Positions 43,390 through 52,215 are shown, numbered from the stretch's first letter. The stretch: 64,000 nucleotides of DNA from Streptomyces sp. NRRL S-1022 (GCF_000720135.1 NZ_JOIU01000025.1:1-64000), one strand, 5' to 3'. Program-made: numbers and translations. The notes: generated by a model from the sequence alone, not told the origin.

Positions 43390-45015
43390 ATGTCCGGGAC
43401 GACCACGGCTGCCGTGCGGCAGCACCGTCGGGCGGCCGGGGCCGGTGCCAACCGGTGGGTCGTCCTCGTCGTCCTCTGCGCCAGCCTGCTGCTCGTCGCC
43501 CTCGACGCGACCGTGCTGCACGTGGCGGTCCCCGCCGTCACCGAGGACCTCAGGCCCGGCGCCGTGGAACTGCTCTGGATCGTCGACGTCTATCCGCTGG
43601 TCTGCGCCTCGCTGCTGATCCTCTTCGGCACCCTCGGCGACCGGGTCGGCCGCAGACGCGTCCTGCTGCTCGGCTACGGCCTGTTCGGCATCGCCTCCGC
43701 CGTGGCCGCGTTCGCGCAGACCGCCGAGACGCTCATCCTGGCCCGCGCGCTGCTCGGCGTCGGCGGCGCGATGATCATGCCCGCGACCCTGTCCATCCTC
43801 CGCCAGGTCTTCCCCGACCGGCGTGAGCGCGCCCTCGCCATAGGCGTCTGGAGCGCGGTCGCCGCGGTCGGCGCGGCGGTCGGACCGCTGCTCGGCGGCT
43901 TCCTGCTGGAGCACTTCTGGTGGGGTGCGGTCTTCCTGATCAACATCCCGCTGATGCTGGTCAGCCTGCCGGTGGGCCGGGCCCTGCTGCCCGAGTCCCG
44001 GGGCGACGGCGACGGCCCCTGGGACGTGACCGGCGCGCTGACGGCGGCGGCCGGGCTGTTCGGCGTGGTCCTCGGCGTGAAGCGGCTCGGCGGCGGGGAG
44101 GCGGCGGCGAGCCCCTTCACCGTGCTGCCGCTGCTGATCGGCGCGGCCCTCCTCGTCTTCTTCGTCCGGCGCCAGCGCCGGCGCCCGCATCCGCTGGTGG
44201 ACCTGCGCATGTTCCGGCGGCCGGCGTTCAGCACCTCGGTGGGCTGCATCGTGCTGGCCATGCTGGCGCTGGTCGGCCTGGAGCTGATCGCCGCCCAGTA
44301 CCTGCAACTGGTGCTCGGCCTGTCCCCGCTGGAGACCGGCCTCAGGCTGCTGCCCCTGACCCTCGCGGCCATGGCGGCGGGCCTGGCGGGCGCCCGCATG
44401 CTGCGCCGTTTCGGGCCGCGCCGGATGGTGTGCGCCGGCTTCTGCCTGACGGCCGCCGCGGTGCTGACGCTGACGGCCATGGGCGGCACCGACGACCCGG
44501 CGCTGCTGCTGTCCGGCTTCGTGCTGCTGGGCTTCGGACTGGAGACCACGCTGTTCGGCGCCTACGAGTCGATGCTGAGCGAGGCCCCGGCCGACCAGGC
44601 CGGCGGCGCGGCGGCGATCGGCGAGACGTCGTACCAGCTCGGCGCCGGCATCGGCATCGCGCTGCTGGGCAGCGTGATGAACGCGGCCTACACACCGGGG
44701 CTGCGCTCGGTCCCGGGTGTGCCGCGGGGTGCCTCGGACGCGGCGGGCCACTCGCTCGGCGAGGCCTACGAGGTCGCCGGCCGGCTCGGCGGAACCGCCG
44801 GGGCCGCCCTGCGCCGGGCGGCGCGGGACTCCTTCGTGCACGGGCTGCACGTGACCCTGCTGGTGAGCGCGGGGCTGTTGCTGCTGGGCGGGGTGATGGC
44901 GCTGCGGCTGCCGTGGGTCATGCAGTGCGGGGAGGAGCCGGCCGGGGCCGAGGTGGGGCTGCCGGCGCCGCGGGAGGCGGAGGCGGCGGCCGGGAAGCCG
45001 CGGGTCACCGCCTGA
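43390..45015 (+). CDS. MFS transporter, DHA2 (EmrB/QacA) family
   Basis: The 541-residue drug-proton antiporter type protein probably has 14 membrane helices. Motifs: VALDATVLHVAVPAV in helix 1, motif A GTLGDRVGRRRVLLLGYGL, motif C-like GVWSAVAAVGAAVGPLLGGFL, and RMLRRFGPRRM in the second half. The substrate may be a cationic drug or an internal metabolite. ATG 43390 has GGGAGG upstream. The upstream inverted repeat suggests control by a repressor that the pump's substrate releases. Confidence 0.92.
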   Translation: MSGTTTAAVRQHRRAAGAGANRWVVLVVLCASLLLVALDATVLHVAVPAVTEDLRPGAVELLWIVDVYPLVCASLLILFGTLGDRVGRRRVLLLGYGLFGIASAVAAFAQTAETLILARALLGVGGAMIMPATLSILRQVFPDRRERALAIGVWSAVAAVGAAVGPLLGGFLLEHFWWGAVFLINIPLMLVSLPVGRALLPESRGDGDGPWDVTGALTAAAGLFGVVLGVKRLGGGEAAASPFTVLPLLIGAALLVFFVRRQRRRPHPLVDLRMFRRPAFSTSVGCIVLAMLALVGLELIAAQYLQLVLGLSPLETGLRLLPLTLAAMAAGLAGARMLRRFGPRRMVCAGFCLTAAAVLTLTAMGGTDDPALLLSGFVLLGFGLETTLFGAYESMLSEAPADQAGGAAAIGETSYQLGAGIGIALLGSVMNAAYTPGLRSVPGVPRGASDAAGHSLGEAYEVAGRLGGTAGAALRRAARDSFVHGLHVTLLVSAGLLLLGGVMALRLPWVMQCGEEPAGAEVGLPAPREAEAAAGKPRVTA

Positions 45016-45066
45016 TCCCCTCTGGACGTGCGGGACACTGCACCGTAACGTCGGCCGGTAAGCCGT

Positions 45067-45083
45067 AACTAGCGCTGCTAGTT
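45067..45083. promoter_or_regulatory. Palindrome AACTAGC-GCT-GCTAGTT before acyl-CoA dehydrogenase gene
   Basis: Seven-base arms AACTAGC/GCTAGTT flank a GCT centre 32 bases before the ATG at 45115, followed by TTTATCG. The AT-rich palindrome stands out in a 72%-GC-type surrounding and is a likely repressor operator for the fatty-acyl or branched-chain acyl-CoA dehydrogenase gene. As an RNA it would form only a weak hairpin. Confidence 0.55.
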
Positions 45084-45114
45084 TTATCGACGTCCCGTGT
45101 CCGGAGGGTGTTCC

Positions 45115-46305
45115 ATGTCCGCGTCCGCGAAGCTGCCCCCGTTCGATGCCGCCGACCCGCTCGGGATCGACGACCTGCTGGAGCCGGAGGACCTGGCGGT
45201 CCGGGACACCGTCCGCGGCTGGGCCGCCGACCGTGTGCTGCCCCACATCGCCGACTGGTACGAGAAGGGCGAGCTGCCCGGCATCCGGGACCTCGCGCGT
45301 GAACTGGGCGCGCTCGGTGCGCTCGGCATGTCGCTCACCGGGTACGGCTGCGCGGGCGCGAGCGCCGTGCAGTACGGCCTGGCCTGCCTGGAACTGGAGG
45401 CGGCCGACTCCGGCATCCGCTCGCTGGTGTCGGTGCAGGGCTCCCTCGCGATGTACGCCATCCACCGGTTCGGCAGCGAGGAGCAGAAGCTTGAGTGGCT
45501 GCCGCGCATGGCCGCCGGCGAGGTGATCGGCTGCTTCGGGCTGACCGAGCCCGACCACGGCTCCGACCCCGCCGCCATGCGCACCCACGCCAAGCGCGAC
45601 GGCGACGACTGGGTCCTCAACGGCCGCAAGATGTGGATCACCAACGGCTCGGTCGCCGGGGTGGCCGTCGTCTGGGCGCAGACCGAGGAGGGCATCCGCG
45701 GCTTCGTCGTCCCCACCGGCACCCCCGGCTTCGCCGCGCCGGAGATCAAGCACAAGTGGTCCCTGCGCGCCTCGGTCACCAGCGAACTCGTGCTGGACGA
45801 CGTACGACTGCCCGGTACGGCCGTGCTCCCCGGGGTCACCGGACTGCGCGGACCGCTCAGCTGTCTCTCGCACGCCCGCTACGGCATCGTCTGGGGCGCG
45901 ATGGGCGCGGCGCGCAGCAGCTTCGAGGCGGCTCTCGGCTACGCCAGGTCACGCGAGCAGTTCGGGCGGCCCATCGGCGGCTTCCAGCTCACCCAGGCCA
46001 AGCTCGCCGACATGGCGGTGGAACTGCACAAGGGGATCCTGCTCGCCCACCATCTGGGGCGGCGGATGGACGCCGGCCGCCTGCGTCCCGAGCAGGTCAG
46101 CTTCGGCAAGCTCAACAACGTCCGCGAGGCCATCGAGATCTGCCGTACGGCGCGGACGATCCTCGGTGCCAACGGGATCTCCCTGGAGTACCCGGTGATG
46201 CGGCACGCGACCAACCTGGAGTCGGTGCTCACCTACGAGGGCACCGTCGAGATGCACCAGCTCGTGCTGGGCAAGGCGCTCACCGGGCTCGACGCCTTCC
46301 GGTGA
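45115..46305 (+). CDS. Acyl-CoA dehydrogenase (glutaryl-CoA dehydrogenase-like)
   Basis: The 396-residue flavoenzyme has the family blocks CFGLTEPDHGSDPAAMRTHA (FAD/substrate binding), GRKMWITNGSVAGVAVVWA, ARSREQFGRPIGGFQLTQ and the end TYEGTVEMHQLVLGKALTG, where the Glu in YEGT is the catalytic base. Its closest subgroup from memory is glutaryl-CoA dehydrogenase, which also decarboxylates; the exact substrate is not certain. ATG 45115 has GGAGGG upstream; an ATG-less GTG at 45097 is possible. It is monocistronic. Confidence 0.9.
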   Translation: MSASAKLPPFDAADPLGIDDLLEPEDLAVRDTVRGWAADRVLPHIADWYEKGELPGIRDLARELGALGALGMSLTGYGCAGASAVQYGLACLELEAADSGIRSLVSVQGSLAMYAIHRFGSEEQKLEWLPRMAAGEVIGCFGLTEPDHGSDPAAMRTHAKRDGDDWVLNGRKMWITNGSVAGVAVVWAQTEEGIRGFVVPTGTPGFAAPEIKHKWSLRASVTSELVLDDVRLPGTAVLPGVTGLRGPLSCLSHARYGIVWGAMGAARSSFEAALGYARSREQFGRPIGGFQLTQAKLADMAVELHKGILLAHHLGRRMDAGRLRPEQVSFGKLNNVREAIEICRTARTILGANGISLEYPVMRHATNLESVLTYEGTVEMHQLVLGKALTGLDAFR

Positions 46306-46342
46306 GGCCCGGTGCGAGGCGGGGCCGGTGCGCGGCCCTGCC

Positions 46343-46780
46343 TCAGCTCTGGTTGAAGAAGCCGTCCGAGCGGTGGGCGGACGCCTCACCGCTGATGATC
46401 TCGGTGTCCGCCGGGGTCAGCAGGAACACCCGGTTCGAGACCCGGTCGATCGAGCCGCGCAGACCGAAGATGAGCCCCGCCGCGAAGTCCACGACCCGCT
46501 TGGCGTCGCCGGGCTCCATGTTGGTGAGGTTCATGATGACCGGGACACCGTCCCGGAACAGCTCGCCGATGGCGCGGGCGTCCCGGAAGCTGTCCGGGGT
46601 GACCGTGCCGATCCGGCGTTCCTTCTCCTCGGCGGTGTCCGTGGCCACCTTCACGCGCGGGTCGGTGACCCAGGCGTCCCCGGACTCGGGGCCCTCGGAG
46701 TAGTCGTCGTCGTAGTAGCGCTCGTCATCGTTGTCGTCGACGAGGCCGAGCCACGCACTCGCCTTGCGTACCGATCCCAT
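46343..46780 (-). CDS. SepF-like cell division protein (SflA-type)
   Basis: The 145-residue protein has a short acidic linker ([15 protein letters not shown]) and a SepF core (~55-130): [49 protein letters not shown], and [12 protein letters not shown]. SepF proteins help anchor FtsZ at the membrane. Streptomyces carries several paralogues, and this one, next to the Cys-rich-tail gene, corresponds in position to the SepF-like SflA gene, which influences branching and division. An N-terminal amphipathic start ([13 protein letters not shown]) is present. The start is ATG 46780. Confidence 0.9.
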   Translation of the reverse strand: MGSVRKASAWLGLVDDNDDERYYDDDYSEGPESGDAWVTDPRVKVATDTAEEKERRIGTVTPDSFRDARAIGELFRDGVPVIMNLTNMEPGDAKRVVDFAAGLIFGLRGSIDRVSNRVFLLTPADTEIISGEASAHRSDGFFNQS

Positions 46781-47046
46781 GGACGCCTCCTCTCACAGCG
46801 GTCTTTCTTGCTTTCCGCATCCCTATGGTCATCCATGATGCGGACGCCTCGCCAAGTGGATAGACGCCGCGCGGGGGGTTTGTGACGGTACTGGTGCACA
46901 GCGGATCCGTCGAGAGTCCTTGTGCCCCAAGGGGCGAGACTCATACGGCTGCTGACTGAGAGTGAAATATGATTGTCTGCGGCGGACGGGTGATGCGCGG
47001 TGCGTACGGGTGAACGCCAACGTCGTATCACAGTACGGGGGATGTC

Positions 47047-48252
47047 GTGTTCGGAATCGTCAAGCCGTGTGCCCACCGCCTCGGTGAGCGGCTGAAGGCC
47101 GACTGGACGGCACACTTGTGCGGGCTGTGCCTGGCCCTGCGCCGGGATCACGGTCAGCTCGCGCGGATCGTGACGAACTATGACGGGCTTCTCATATCGG
47201 TTCTGACAGAGGCTCAGGCCGGCCCGGTGGACGGCGGCCGCCGTACGGCCGGACCGTGTGCGCTGCGTGGCATGCGCACCGCGTCCGTCGCACAGGGTGA
47301 GGGTGCGCGGCTCGCCGCCGCCGTCTCGCTGGTGCTCGCCGCCGCGAAGGTGCGCGACCATGTCGCCGACCGGGACGGACTGCTGGCCCGCAGGCCGGTC
47401 GCCGCCGCCGCGCGCCGGGTCGCCGCGCGCTGGGGCCGGGCCGGGGCGCACAGCGGGGCGGCGGTCGGCTTCGACACCGGCGTCCTGGTCGACGCCGTCG
47501 ACCGGCAGCTCGGCCTGGAGACCCTGGCCGGTCCCGGCACGCCGATCCTCGACGTCACCGAGCCGACCGAGACCGCGACCGCCGCGGCCTTCGCGCACAC
47601 CGCGGTGCTGGCCGGGCGGCCGGGCAACGCCGGGCCGCTGGCGGAGGCCGGCCGGCTCTTCGGCCGGCTCGCCCACCTGCTGGACGCCGTGGAGGACCGG
47701 CGCGCCGACGCCCTGACGGGTGCCTGGAACCCCCTCACCGCCACCGGCACGCCCGTCGCCGAGGCCCGCCGGCTCGCCGACGACGCCCTGCACGGCATCC
47801 GGCTCGCCCTGCGGGAGGCCGAATTCTGCGACGGCCGGCTCGTCCACCTCCTCCTCGTCCACGAGCTGCGCCGCTCGGTGGACCGCGCCTTCGGCACGGC
47901 ACCGGTGTGCGCCTCCCCTCGGCACGCGGCGCCGCAGGGGCCGTACGGCGGGGGGAACGCCTACGGTCCCGCCGGTGCGGACGGAGGTTCCGGCGGTGGT
48001 TCCGGCGGTGGTTCCGGTGGTGGTTCCGGTGGTTTCGGCCCCGAGCCCGCCAAGGGCGGACGCGGCTTCTGGGCGGGCTGCGGGATGTTCTTCGCGCTGT
48101 TCTGTACGTGCAGGATGTGCTGCGCCGAGGAATACGAGGGACCGTGGTCCCGGAAGAAGCGCAACGGCTGCTGTCAGTGGTGCGACTGCTGCGACTGTTC
48201 CTGCCCCGGGGGCTGCGACGGCTGCGATTGCTGCTGCCCCTGCGACGGTTGA
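47047..48252 (+). CDS. DUF5685 family protein with extreme cysteine-rich C-terminus
   Basis: The 401-residue protein has an N-terminal helical domain (~1-285) beginning FGIVKPCAHRLGERLKADW and CGLCLALRRDHGQL, with CxxC-like cysteines near residue 25-30. A Gly/Ser linker built of four GGSGGG-type units follows, then a short hydrophobic patch (FWAGCGMFFALFC). The last ~60 residues contain 18 cysteines (for example CCQWCDCCDCSCPGGC). The function is unknown; metal binding or membrane attachment by acylated cysteines are possible. GTG 47047 follows GGGGGATGTC. It is divergent from the sepF-like gene. Confidence 0.85.
   Translation: MFGIVKPCAHRLGERLKADWTAHLCGLCLALRRDHGQLARIVTNYDGLLISVLTEAQAGPVDGGRRTAGPCALRGMRTASVAQGEGARLAAAVSLVLAAAKVRDHVADRDGLLARRPVAAAARRVAARWGRAGAHSGAAVGFDTGVLVDAVDRQLGLETLAGPGTPILDVTEPTETATAAAFAHTAVLAGRPGNAGPLAEAGRLFGRLAHLLDAVEDRRADALTGAWNPLTATGTPVAEARRLADDALHGIRLALREAEFCDGRLVHLLLVHELRRSVDRAFGTAPVCASPRHAAPQGPYGGGNAYGPAGADGGSGGGSGGGSGGGSGGFGPEPAKGGRGFWAGCGMFFALFCTCRMCCAEEYEGPWSRKKRNGCCQWCDCCDCSCPGGCDGCDCCCPCDG
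47986..48033 (+). repeat. 12-bp tandem repeat, four units
   Basis: Four copies of GGTTCCGG[CT]GGT encode the GSGG linker of the cysteine-rich protein. Such in-frame repeats can change in number without breaking the gene. Confidence 0.85.
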
Positions 48253-48253
48253 A

Positions 48254-49186
48254 TCAGCCCTTCAGTTCCGGCGGGCTGATCTGCGACGTCTTGATGGCCG
48301 AACCGGTCGTGCCCCACTTCTTGAGAATTCGTTCGTAGGTGCCGTCGGACAGCAGTCTGTTCACCGCCGCCTGGAACGCGGGCGTCAGTTCCGAACCCTT
48401 CTTGAAGGCGAAACCGACGTCCAGGCGGTGGAATTCGTTGAGGAACTTCAGGCCCTCCTGGTGCGCGACGTCGTAGCGCAGGCCGTTGATCGTGGACATC
48501 ACGACATCGCTGCGGCCCTGCTGGACCGAGGACCAGATCGCGCTCGACTCGGCGTACGTCTGCACCTCGTAGGCCTTCTTGCCCGCATCGGCGCACACGT
48601 GCTTGTTCTGCTCCAGCGTGGCCTCGAACGTCGTGCCCGCGCTGGTCGCGACCTTCAGGCCGCACAGCTGCCTCAAGTCGGTGATCTTCGCGAGCTTGCT
48701 GTCGGCGCGGGTGGCGAAGCCCTGGCCGTCGTTGATGTAGGTGACGAAGTCGATGGACTTGCGGCGCTCGTCGGTGACACCGAAGTTGCTCGCGCCGACG
48801 TCGTACTTGCCGCTGTCCAGGGCGGGCAGGATCGCCTCGAAGCTCGCCTGCTCCACCTTCAGCCGGATGCCCAGGACCCGGGCCACGGCCTTGGCGAAGT
48901 CGACGTCCTGACCGGTCAGGGTCTTGCCGTCGTCGACGTAGGTGGTGCCGGGCGGGGTGCCGCCGACGCTGACCGCGACGGTGAGGCTCGTCGTGCCGGC
49001 GGGCAGCAGCTTCGCCGCGGAGCCGTCCTTGCGCACGGCGGAGACGACGTCCGTGGTGGGCACCTTCGGGGACTTGGCCGACACCGAGGTGGTGTCCGGG
49101 TCGCCGGAGCCGCAGGCGGTCAGGAGCAACGCGGCCGAGGTGATGGTGACAAAAGCCAGGAAATGGCGATGAACAGGCGTACGCAT
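48254..49186 (-). CDS. Amino-acid-type ABC transporter substrate-binding lipoprotein
   Basis: The 310-residue lipoprotein has a signal with lipobox (ITSAALLLTACGSGD, Cys ~25) and a type-2 solute-binding fold: GKTLTGQDVDFAKAVARVLG, ASFEAILPALDSGKYDVGAS, FVTYINDGQGFAT, and LCGLKVATSAGTTFEATL. It resembles glutamate- and cystine-binding family-3 proteins. Its mate is the permease on the other strand; the leader peptide and attenuator upstream point to a sulfur amino acid ligand. The start is ATG 49186 with AGGAG 12 bases upstream. Its stop is next to the convergent Cys-rich protein gene. Confidence 0.9.
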   Translation of the reverse strand: MRTPVHRHFLAFVTITSAALLLTACGSGDPDTTSVSAKSPKVPTTDVVSAVRKDGSAAKLLPAGTTSLTVAVSVGGTPPGTTYVDDGKTLTGQDVDFAKAVARVLGIRLKVEQASFEAILPALDSGKYDVGASNFGVTDERRKSIDFVTYINDGQGFATRADSKLAKITDLRQLCGLKVATSAGTTFEATLEQNKHVCADAGKKAYEVQTYAESSAIWSSVQQGRSDVVMSTINGLRYDVAHQEGLKFLNEFHRLDVGFAFKKGSELTPAFQAAVNRLLSDGTYERILKKWGTTGSAIKTSQISPPELKG

Positions 49187-49285
49187 CGAGGAGCGGTCTC
49201 CTGAAGCAGAAGGGGTGCTGGGAACGCGAGGGGAGGGGTGCGCGTGTGAAGGCGGGAAGAGCAGCAGAAGTGCGGGAGAACGCGA

Positions 49286-49311
49286 AAACGCCGCCCCCGG
49301 GGGGCAGGCGA
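49286..49311 (-). terminator. Intrinsic terminator (candidate attenuator) before the binding-protein gene
   Basis: On the minus strand CGCC-T-GCCC pairs with GGGC-GGCG (one bulged T, small C/G loop), immediately followed by TTTT. It lies 15 bases after the leader-peptide stop and 100 bases before the ATG of the substrate-binding protein, exactly where a transcription attenuator would be. T-runs after hairpins are rare in this genome, which makes it stand out. Confidence 0.6.
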
Positions 49312-49325
49312 GCAGGGGGGTCAGC

Positions 49326-49397
49326 TCAACAGGAACAGGACCACACGCGACCGAAGTCGATGTGGGAGCGGGTGACCAGCCACTGCTGTGGATGCAT
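49326..49397 (-). CDS. 23-aa cysteine leader peptide (unannotated, probably leaderless)
   Basis: A short open frame starts ATG 49397 and reads to TGA 49326. The peptide contains RSHIDFGRVWSCSC, which fits the R-x-H-[VI]-D-[FL]-x-R-V-x-S-x-x-C pattern of Streptomyces leader peptides in front of sulfur-metabolism genes. A TTGACG (49432-49427) and TCCACT (49409-49404) with 17-base spacing would place the transcript start at the ATG itself, so no ribosome site is needed. Ribosomes stalling at the terminal Cys codons during cysteine shortage would favour read-through of the terminator at 49311-49286 into the binding-protein gene. The peptide itself probably has no other job. Confidence 0.75.
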   Translation of the reverse strand: MHPQQWLVTRSHIDFGRVWSCSC

Positions 49398-49468
49398 GGG
49401 CCAAGTGGAACAGGCATCCGGTTCTCCGTCAACCGAGTTGAGATGTACGGCTCACACTCTGGACAACC

Positions 49469-49499
49469 TTGACAGCGCAGGGAAACGCCCCCGTACTCT
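49469..49499 (+). promoter_or_regulatory. Probable promoter of the permease operon
   Basis: TTGACA (49469) and TACTCT (49494) are 19 bases apart, about 100 bases before the permease ATG at 49601. The spacing is slightly long for the main sigma factor. With the minus-strand promoter near 49404-49432 it makes this 414-base gap a divergent control region. Confidence 0.5.
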
Positions 49500-49600
49500 C
49501 GGTGCACGGTCCTGCTGAGGGGCTCGGCCGTAGCGCGCCGCAGGGCGCGTCCGTGTGAAGGCACCACCCGTGTTCGACCACCGCGTCACGGAGCCTTCGC

Positions 49601-50458
49601 ATGTCATCCGACACCCTCGCCAAAGTCCCCGCCGCCTCGGACCTGCCCGAGCCGGCCGACGCCCCCCGGATCGTCCCGCAGCGCCGGTACGGCCAGTGGG
49701 CGGCGGCCGTCGTCGTCCTCGCGCTGCTCGGGTTCGCCGTCAACTCCGTCCTGCGCAACCGGGCGTTCCAGTGGGACGTCGTCGCCGACTACTTCACCTC
49801 CGACTCCGTGCTGCGCGGACTGTGGCTCACCCTGTGGCTGACCGCGGTGGTGATGGTCCTCGGTTTCGCCCTCGGCACCCTGCTCGCCGCGTTCCGGCTG
49901 TCCGCCAACCCCGTCCTGCGCGCGGTCGGCTGGGGGTACGTCTGGCTGTTCCGGTCCATCCCGATCCTGGTGCAGCTGCTGCTCTGGTTCAACATCGGGG
50001 CGCTGTACCCGCGGCTGTTCGGCGTACGGACCGTCGACCTGCTCAGCCCGGTCGCCGTCGCGATCGTCGGCCTCACCCTGCACGAGGCCGCCTACGCCGC
50101 CGAGATCGTCCGCGGCGGCATCCTCTCCGTCGACCGCGGCCAGATCGAGGCCGCCCAGGCGCTCGGCCTGAGCCCCTGGCGGCGCTGGTGGCGGATCGTG
50201 CTGCCGCAGGCGATGCGCGTGATCGTGCCGCCCGCCGGCAACCTGCTGATCGGCACCCTCAAGGGCACCTCGATCGTCAGCGTCATCGCCGTCAACGACC
50301 TGCTGTTCTCCGCCCAGTTGATCTACCACCGCACCTACCGGGTGATCCCGCTGCTGATGGTCGCCACCCTCTGGTACGCGGTGGTCACCTCGCTGCTGGG
50401 CATCGGCCAGCACTACGTCGAGAAGCGCTACGCCCGCGGCACGGAGAACGCCCGATGA
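49601..50458 (+). CDS. Amino-acid-type ABC transporter permease
   Basis: The 285-residue HisM/GlnP-type permease has a hydrophilic start (~1-35) and about five to six helices. The ATPase-contact EAA loop is clear: EAAQALGLSPWRRWWRIVLP (~183-202). The block RSIPILVQLLLWFNIGALYP is typical of family-3 amino acid importers. It should import a polar amino acid or cysteine derivative with the divergent binding protein. Its own ATPase gene downstream is decayed, so it must borrow another or be inactive. It overlaps the next gene by ATGA. Confidence 0.9.
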   Translation: MSSDTLAKVPAASDLPEPADAPRIVPQRRYGQWAAAVVVLALLGFAVNSVLRNRAFQWDVVADYFTSDSVLRGLWLTLWLTAVVMVLGFALGTLLAAFRLSANPVLRAVGWGYVWLFRSIPILVQLLLWFNIGALYPRLFGVRTVDLLSPVAVAIVGLTLHEAAYAAEIVRGGILSVDRGQIEAAQALGLSPWRRWWRIVLPQAMRVIVPPAGNLLIGTLKGTSIVSVIAVNDLLFSAQLIYHRTYRVIPLLMVATLWYAVVTSLLGIGQHYVEKRYARGTENAR

Positions 50459-52215
50459 GGCAGCAGCTGGTGATCGTCGGAGCCGGGCCGCGGGGGACCG
50501 GCATCCTGGAACGCCTCGCCGCCAACGCGCCGGAGCTGTACGCCGGTCCGGGCCTCGACATCCACCTGGTCGACCCCCACCCGCCGGGCGGCGGACGCAT
50601 CTGGCGGCAGGCGCAGTCCCCGCTGCTGTGGATGAACTCGCAGGCCGAGGACGTCACCATGTTCACCGACGACACGGTGACCATGGCCGGCCCGGTGCGC
50701 GAGGGCCCCACCCTGCACGAGTGGGCCGGGCTGGACGGCCGCACCTTCCCCGACCGGCAGCTCCAGGGCCGCTATCTGCGCTGGGTGTACGACCGGGCCC
50801 TCGCCGACCTGCCCCCGAACGTCACCGTCCACCACCACCCCCACCGCGCCCTGCGGGTCGGCGGGCCGCGCGAAGGCCGCCAGCAGGTCTGGCTGGAGGG
50901 TCGCCCGCACCCGCTCACGGCCGACCTGGTGATCCTCGCCGTGGGCCACCAGGACGCCGAACTCGACACCGAGCAGACCGAGTTGTCCGCGTACGCCCGC
51001 GAGCACGGCCTGGTGCACCTGCCGCCCGACTTCACCGCCGACAGCGACCTCTCCGCGCTCGGACCCGGCGCACCCGTCCTCGTCCGCGGCTTCGGGCTGG
51101 CCTTCGTCGACCTGATGGTGCTGCTCACCGAGGGGCGCGGCGGGCGGTACGAGGGCGACGCCTATCTGCCCTCGGGACGGGAGCCGGTGCTGTACGTCGG
51201 CTCCCGGCGCGGGGTGCCGTACCACTCGAAGATCGGCTACGACTGGACCGGCGACCGGCCCCCGCTGCCCCGCTTCCTCGGCCCCGCCGAGGTGGCGGAG
51301 CTGCTGGCCCGGCCCGGGGGCTTCGACTTCCGGCGCGATGTGTGGCCGCTGGTCGAGAAGGAGCTGGGCTTCGCCCACTACCACCAACTGTTCAGCGCCC
51401 ACCCCGGGCGTACGGCGATGGCCTGGACCGACTTCGAGGAGAAGTACGCGGCGGCCGGCGGCCCCGCCGAGACCCGGGCGCTGGTCGCCGCCGCCGTACC
51501 GGATCCGGCCGACCGGCTCGACCTCGGCGCGCTCGACCACCCGCTGGCGGGCGTGCGGTACGCCTCGCACGACGACTTCCAGGAAGGGCTGCGGGACTAC
51601 ATCGAGGCGGACCTCGCCCGCCGGCACGACCCCGCGCACAGCGCCGACCTGGCCGTCTTCCTCGGGCTGCTCTCCGTCTACGGGCAGCTGGTGCGGCTCG
51701 GCGACATCGGATCCTGGTGGCACGGCTTCTTCAGCTACCTGGCGTCCGGGCCGCCCGGGCCCCGGCTGCGGCAGATGCTCGCGCTGTCCCGGGCCGGACT
51801 GCTCCGGTTCGTCGGGGCGGGTATGGCCGTCACCGCCGAGGACGGCGTGTTCCGGGCCACCAGTCCCACCGTGCCGGGCTTCTCCGTCGAGGCCCGGGCA
51901 CTGGTGGAGGCCCGGCTGCCCGAACCCACCCTCGGGCGCGCCCGCGACAGCCTGCTGCGCGAACTGCACGCCGACGGCGCCGCCGAGACCCCCGAGGGGC
52001 TGCTCCGGGTCGACCCCGGCGACGGCCGGATACTCGACCGCGCCGGACGCCCGCACCCCCGGCGCTTCGCCCTCGGCCCCTACACCGACGCCCGTACCCC
52101 CGGCGCCTTCACCCGCCCCCGCACCGGCGGCCCCGCCTTCCGGCAGAACGACGCGACCGCCCGGGCGGTGCTGGCCCTGCTGAGCGGCTCACTGGAAAAG
52201 GAACTCGCGCGATGA
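50455..52215 (+). CDS. FAD/NAD(P)-binding protein (FAD-NAD(P)-binding family)
   Basis: The 586-residue protein has an N-terminal dinucleotide fold, QLVIVGAGPRGTGILERLA, and motifs HLVDPHPPGGGRIWR, LLWMNSQAEDVTMFTDD and DLVILAVGHQDAEL, which place it in the pfam13454-type group often found with siderophore or sulfur-compound genes. A second half (~300-560) is specific to the family. It probably oxidises an imported substrate, but no reaction is proven. It is translated from ATG 50455 overlapping the permease stop and itself overlaps the ATPase remnant by ATGA. Confidence 0.85.
   Translation: MRQQLVIVGAGPRGTGILERLAANAPELYAGPGLDIHLVDPHPPGGGRIWRQAQSPLLWMNSQAEDVTMFTDDTVTMAGPVREGPTLHEWAGLDGRTFPDRQLQGRYLRWVYDRALADLPPNVTVHHHPHRALRVGGPREGRQQVWLEGRPHPLTADLVILAVGHQDAELDTEQTELSAYAREHGLVHLPPDFTADSDLSALGPGAPVLVRGFGLAFVDLMVLLTEGRGGRYEGDAYLPSGREPVLYVGSRRGVPYHSKIGYDWTGDRPPLPRFLGPAEVAELLARPGGFDFRRDVWPLVEKELGFAHYHQLFSAHPGRTAMAWTDFEEKYAAAGGPAETRALVAAAVPDPADRLDLGALDHPLAGVRYASHDDFQEGLRDYIEADLARRHDPAHSADLAVFLGLLSVYGQLVRLGDIGSWWHGFFSYLASGPPGPRLRQMLALSRAGLLRFVGAGMAVTAEDGVFRATSPTVPGFSVEARALVEARLPEPTLGRARDSLLRELHADGAAETPEGLLRVDPGDGRILDRAGRPHPRRFALGPYTDARTPGAFTRPRTGGPAFRQNDATARAVLALLSGSLEKELAR

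Noticed and set aside
47900..48252. Lanthipeptide or other RiPP precursor in the Cys-rich tail
   Set aside because: The tail is part of a 401-residue conserved protein and no modification enzymes are nearby.
49502..49558. Second leader peptide on the plus strand before the permease
   Set aside because: An 18-codon GTG frame exists but has no cysteine codons, no family motif and no terminator behind it.
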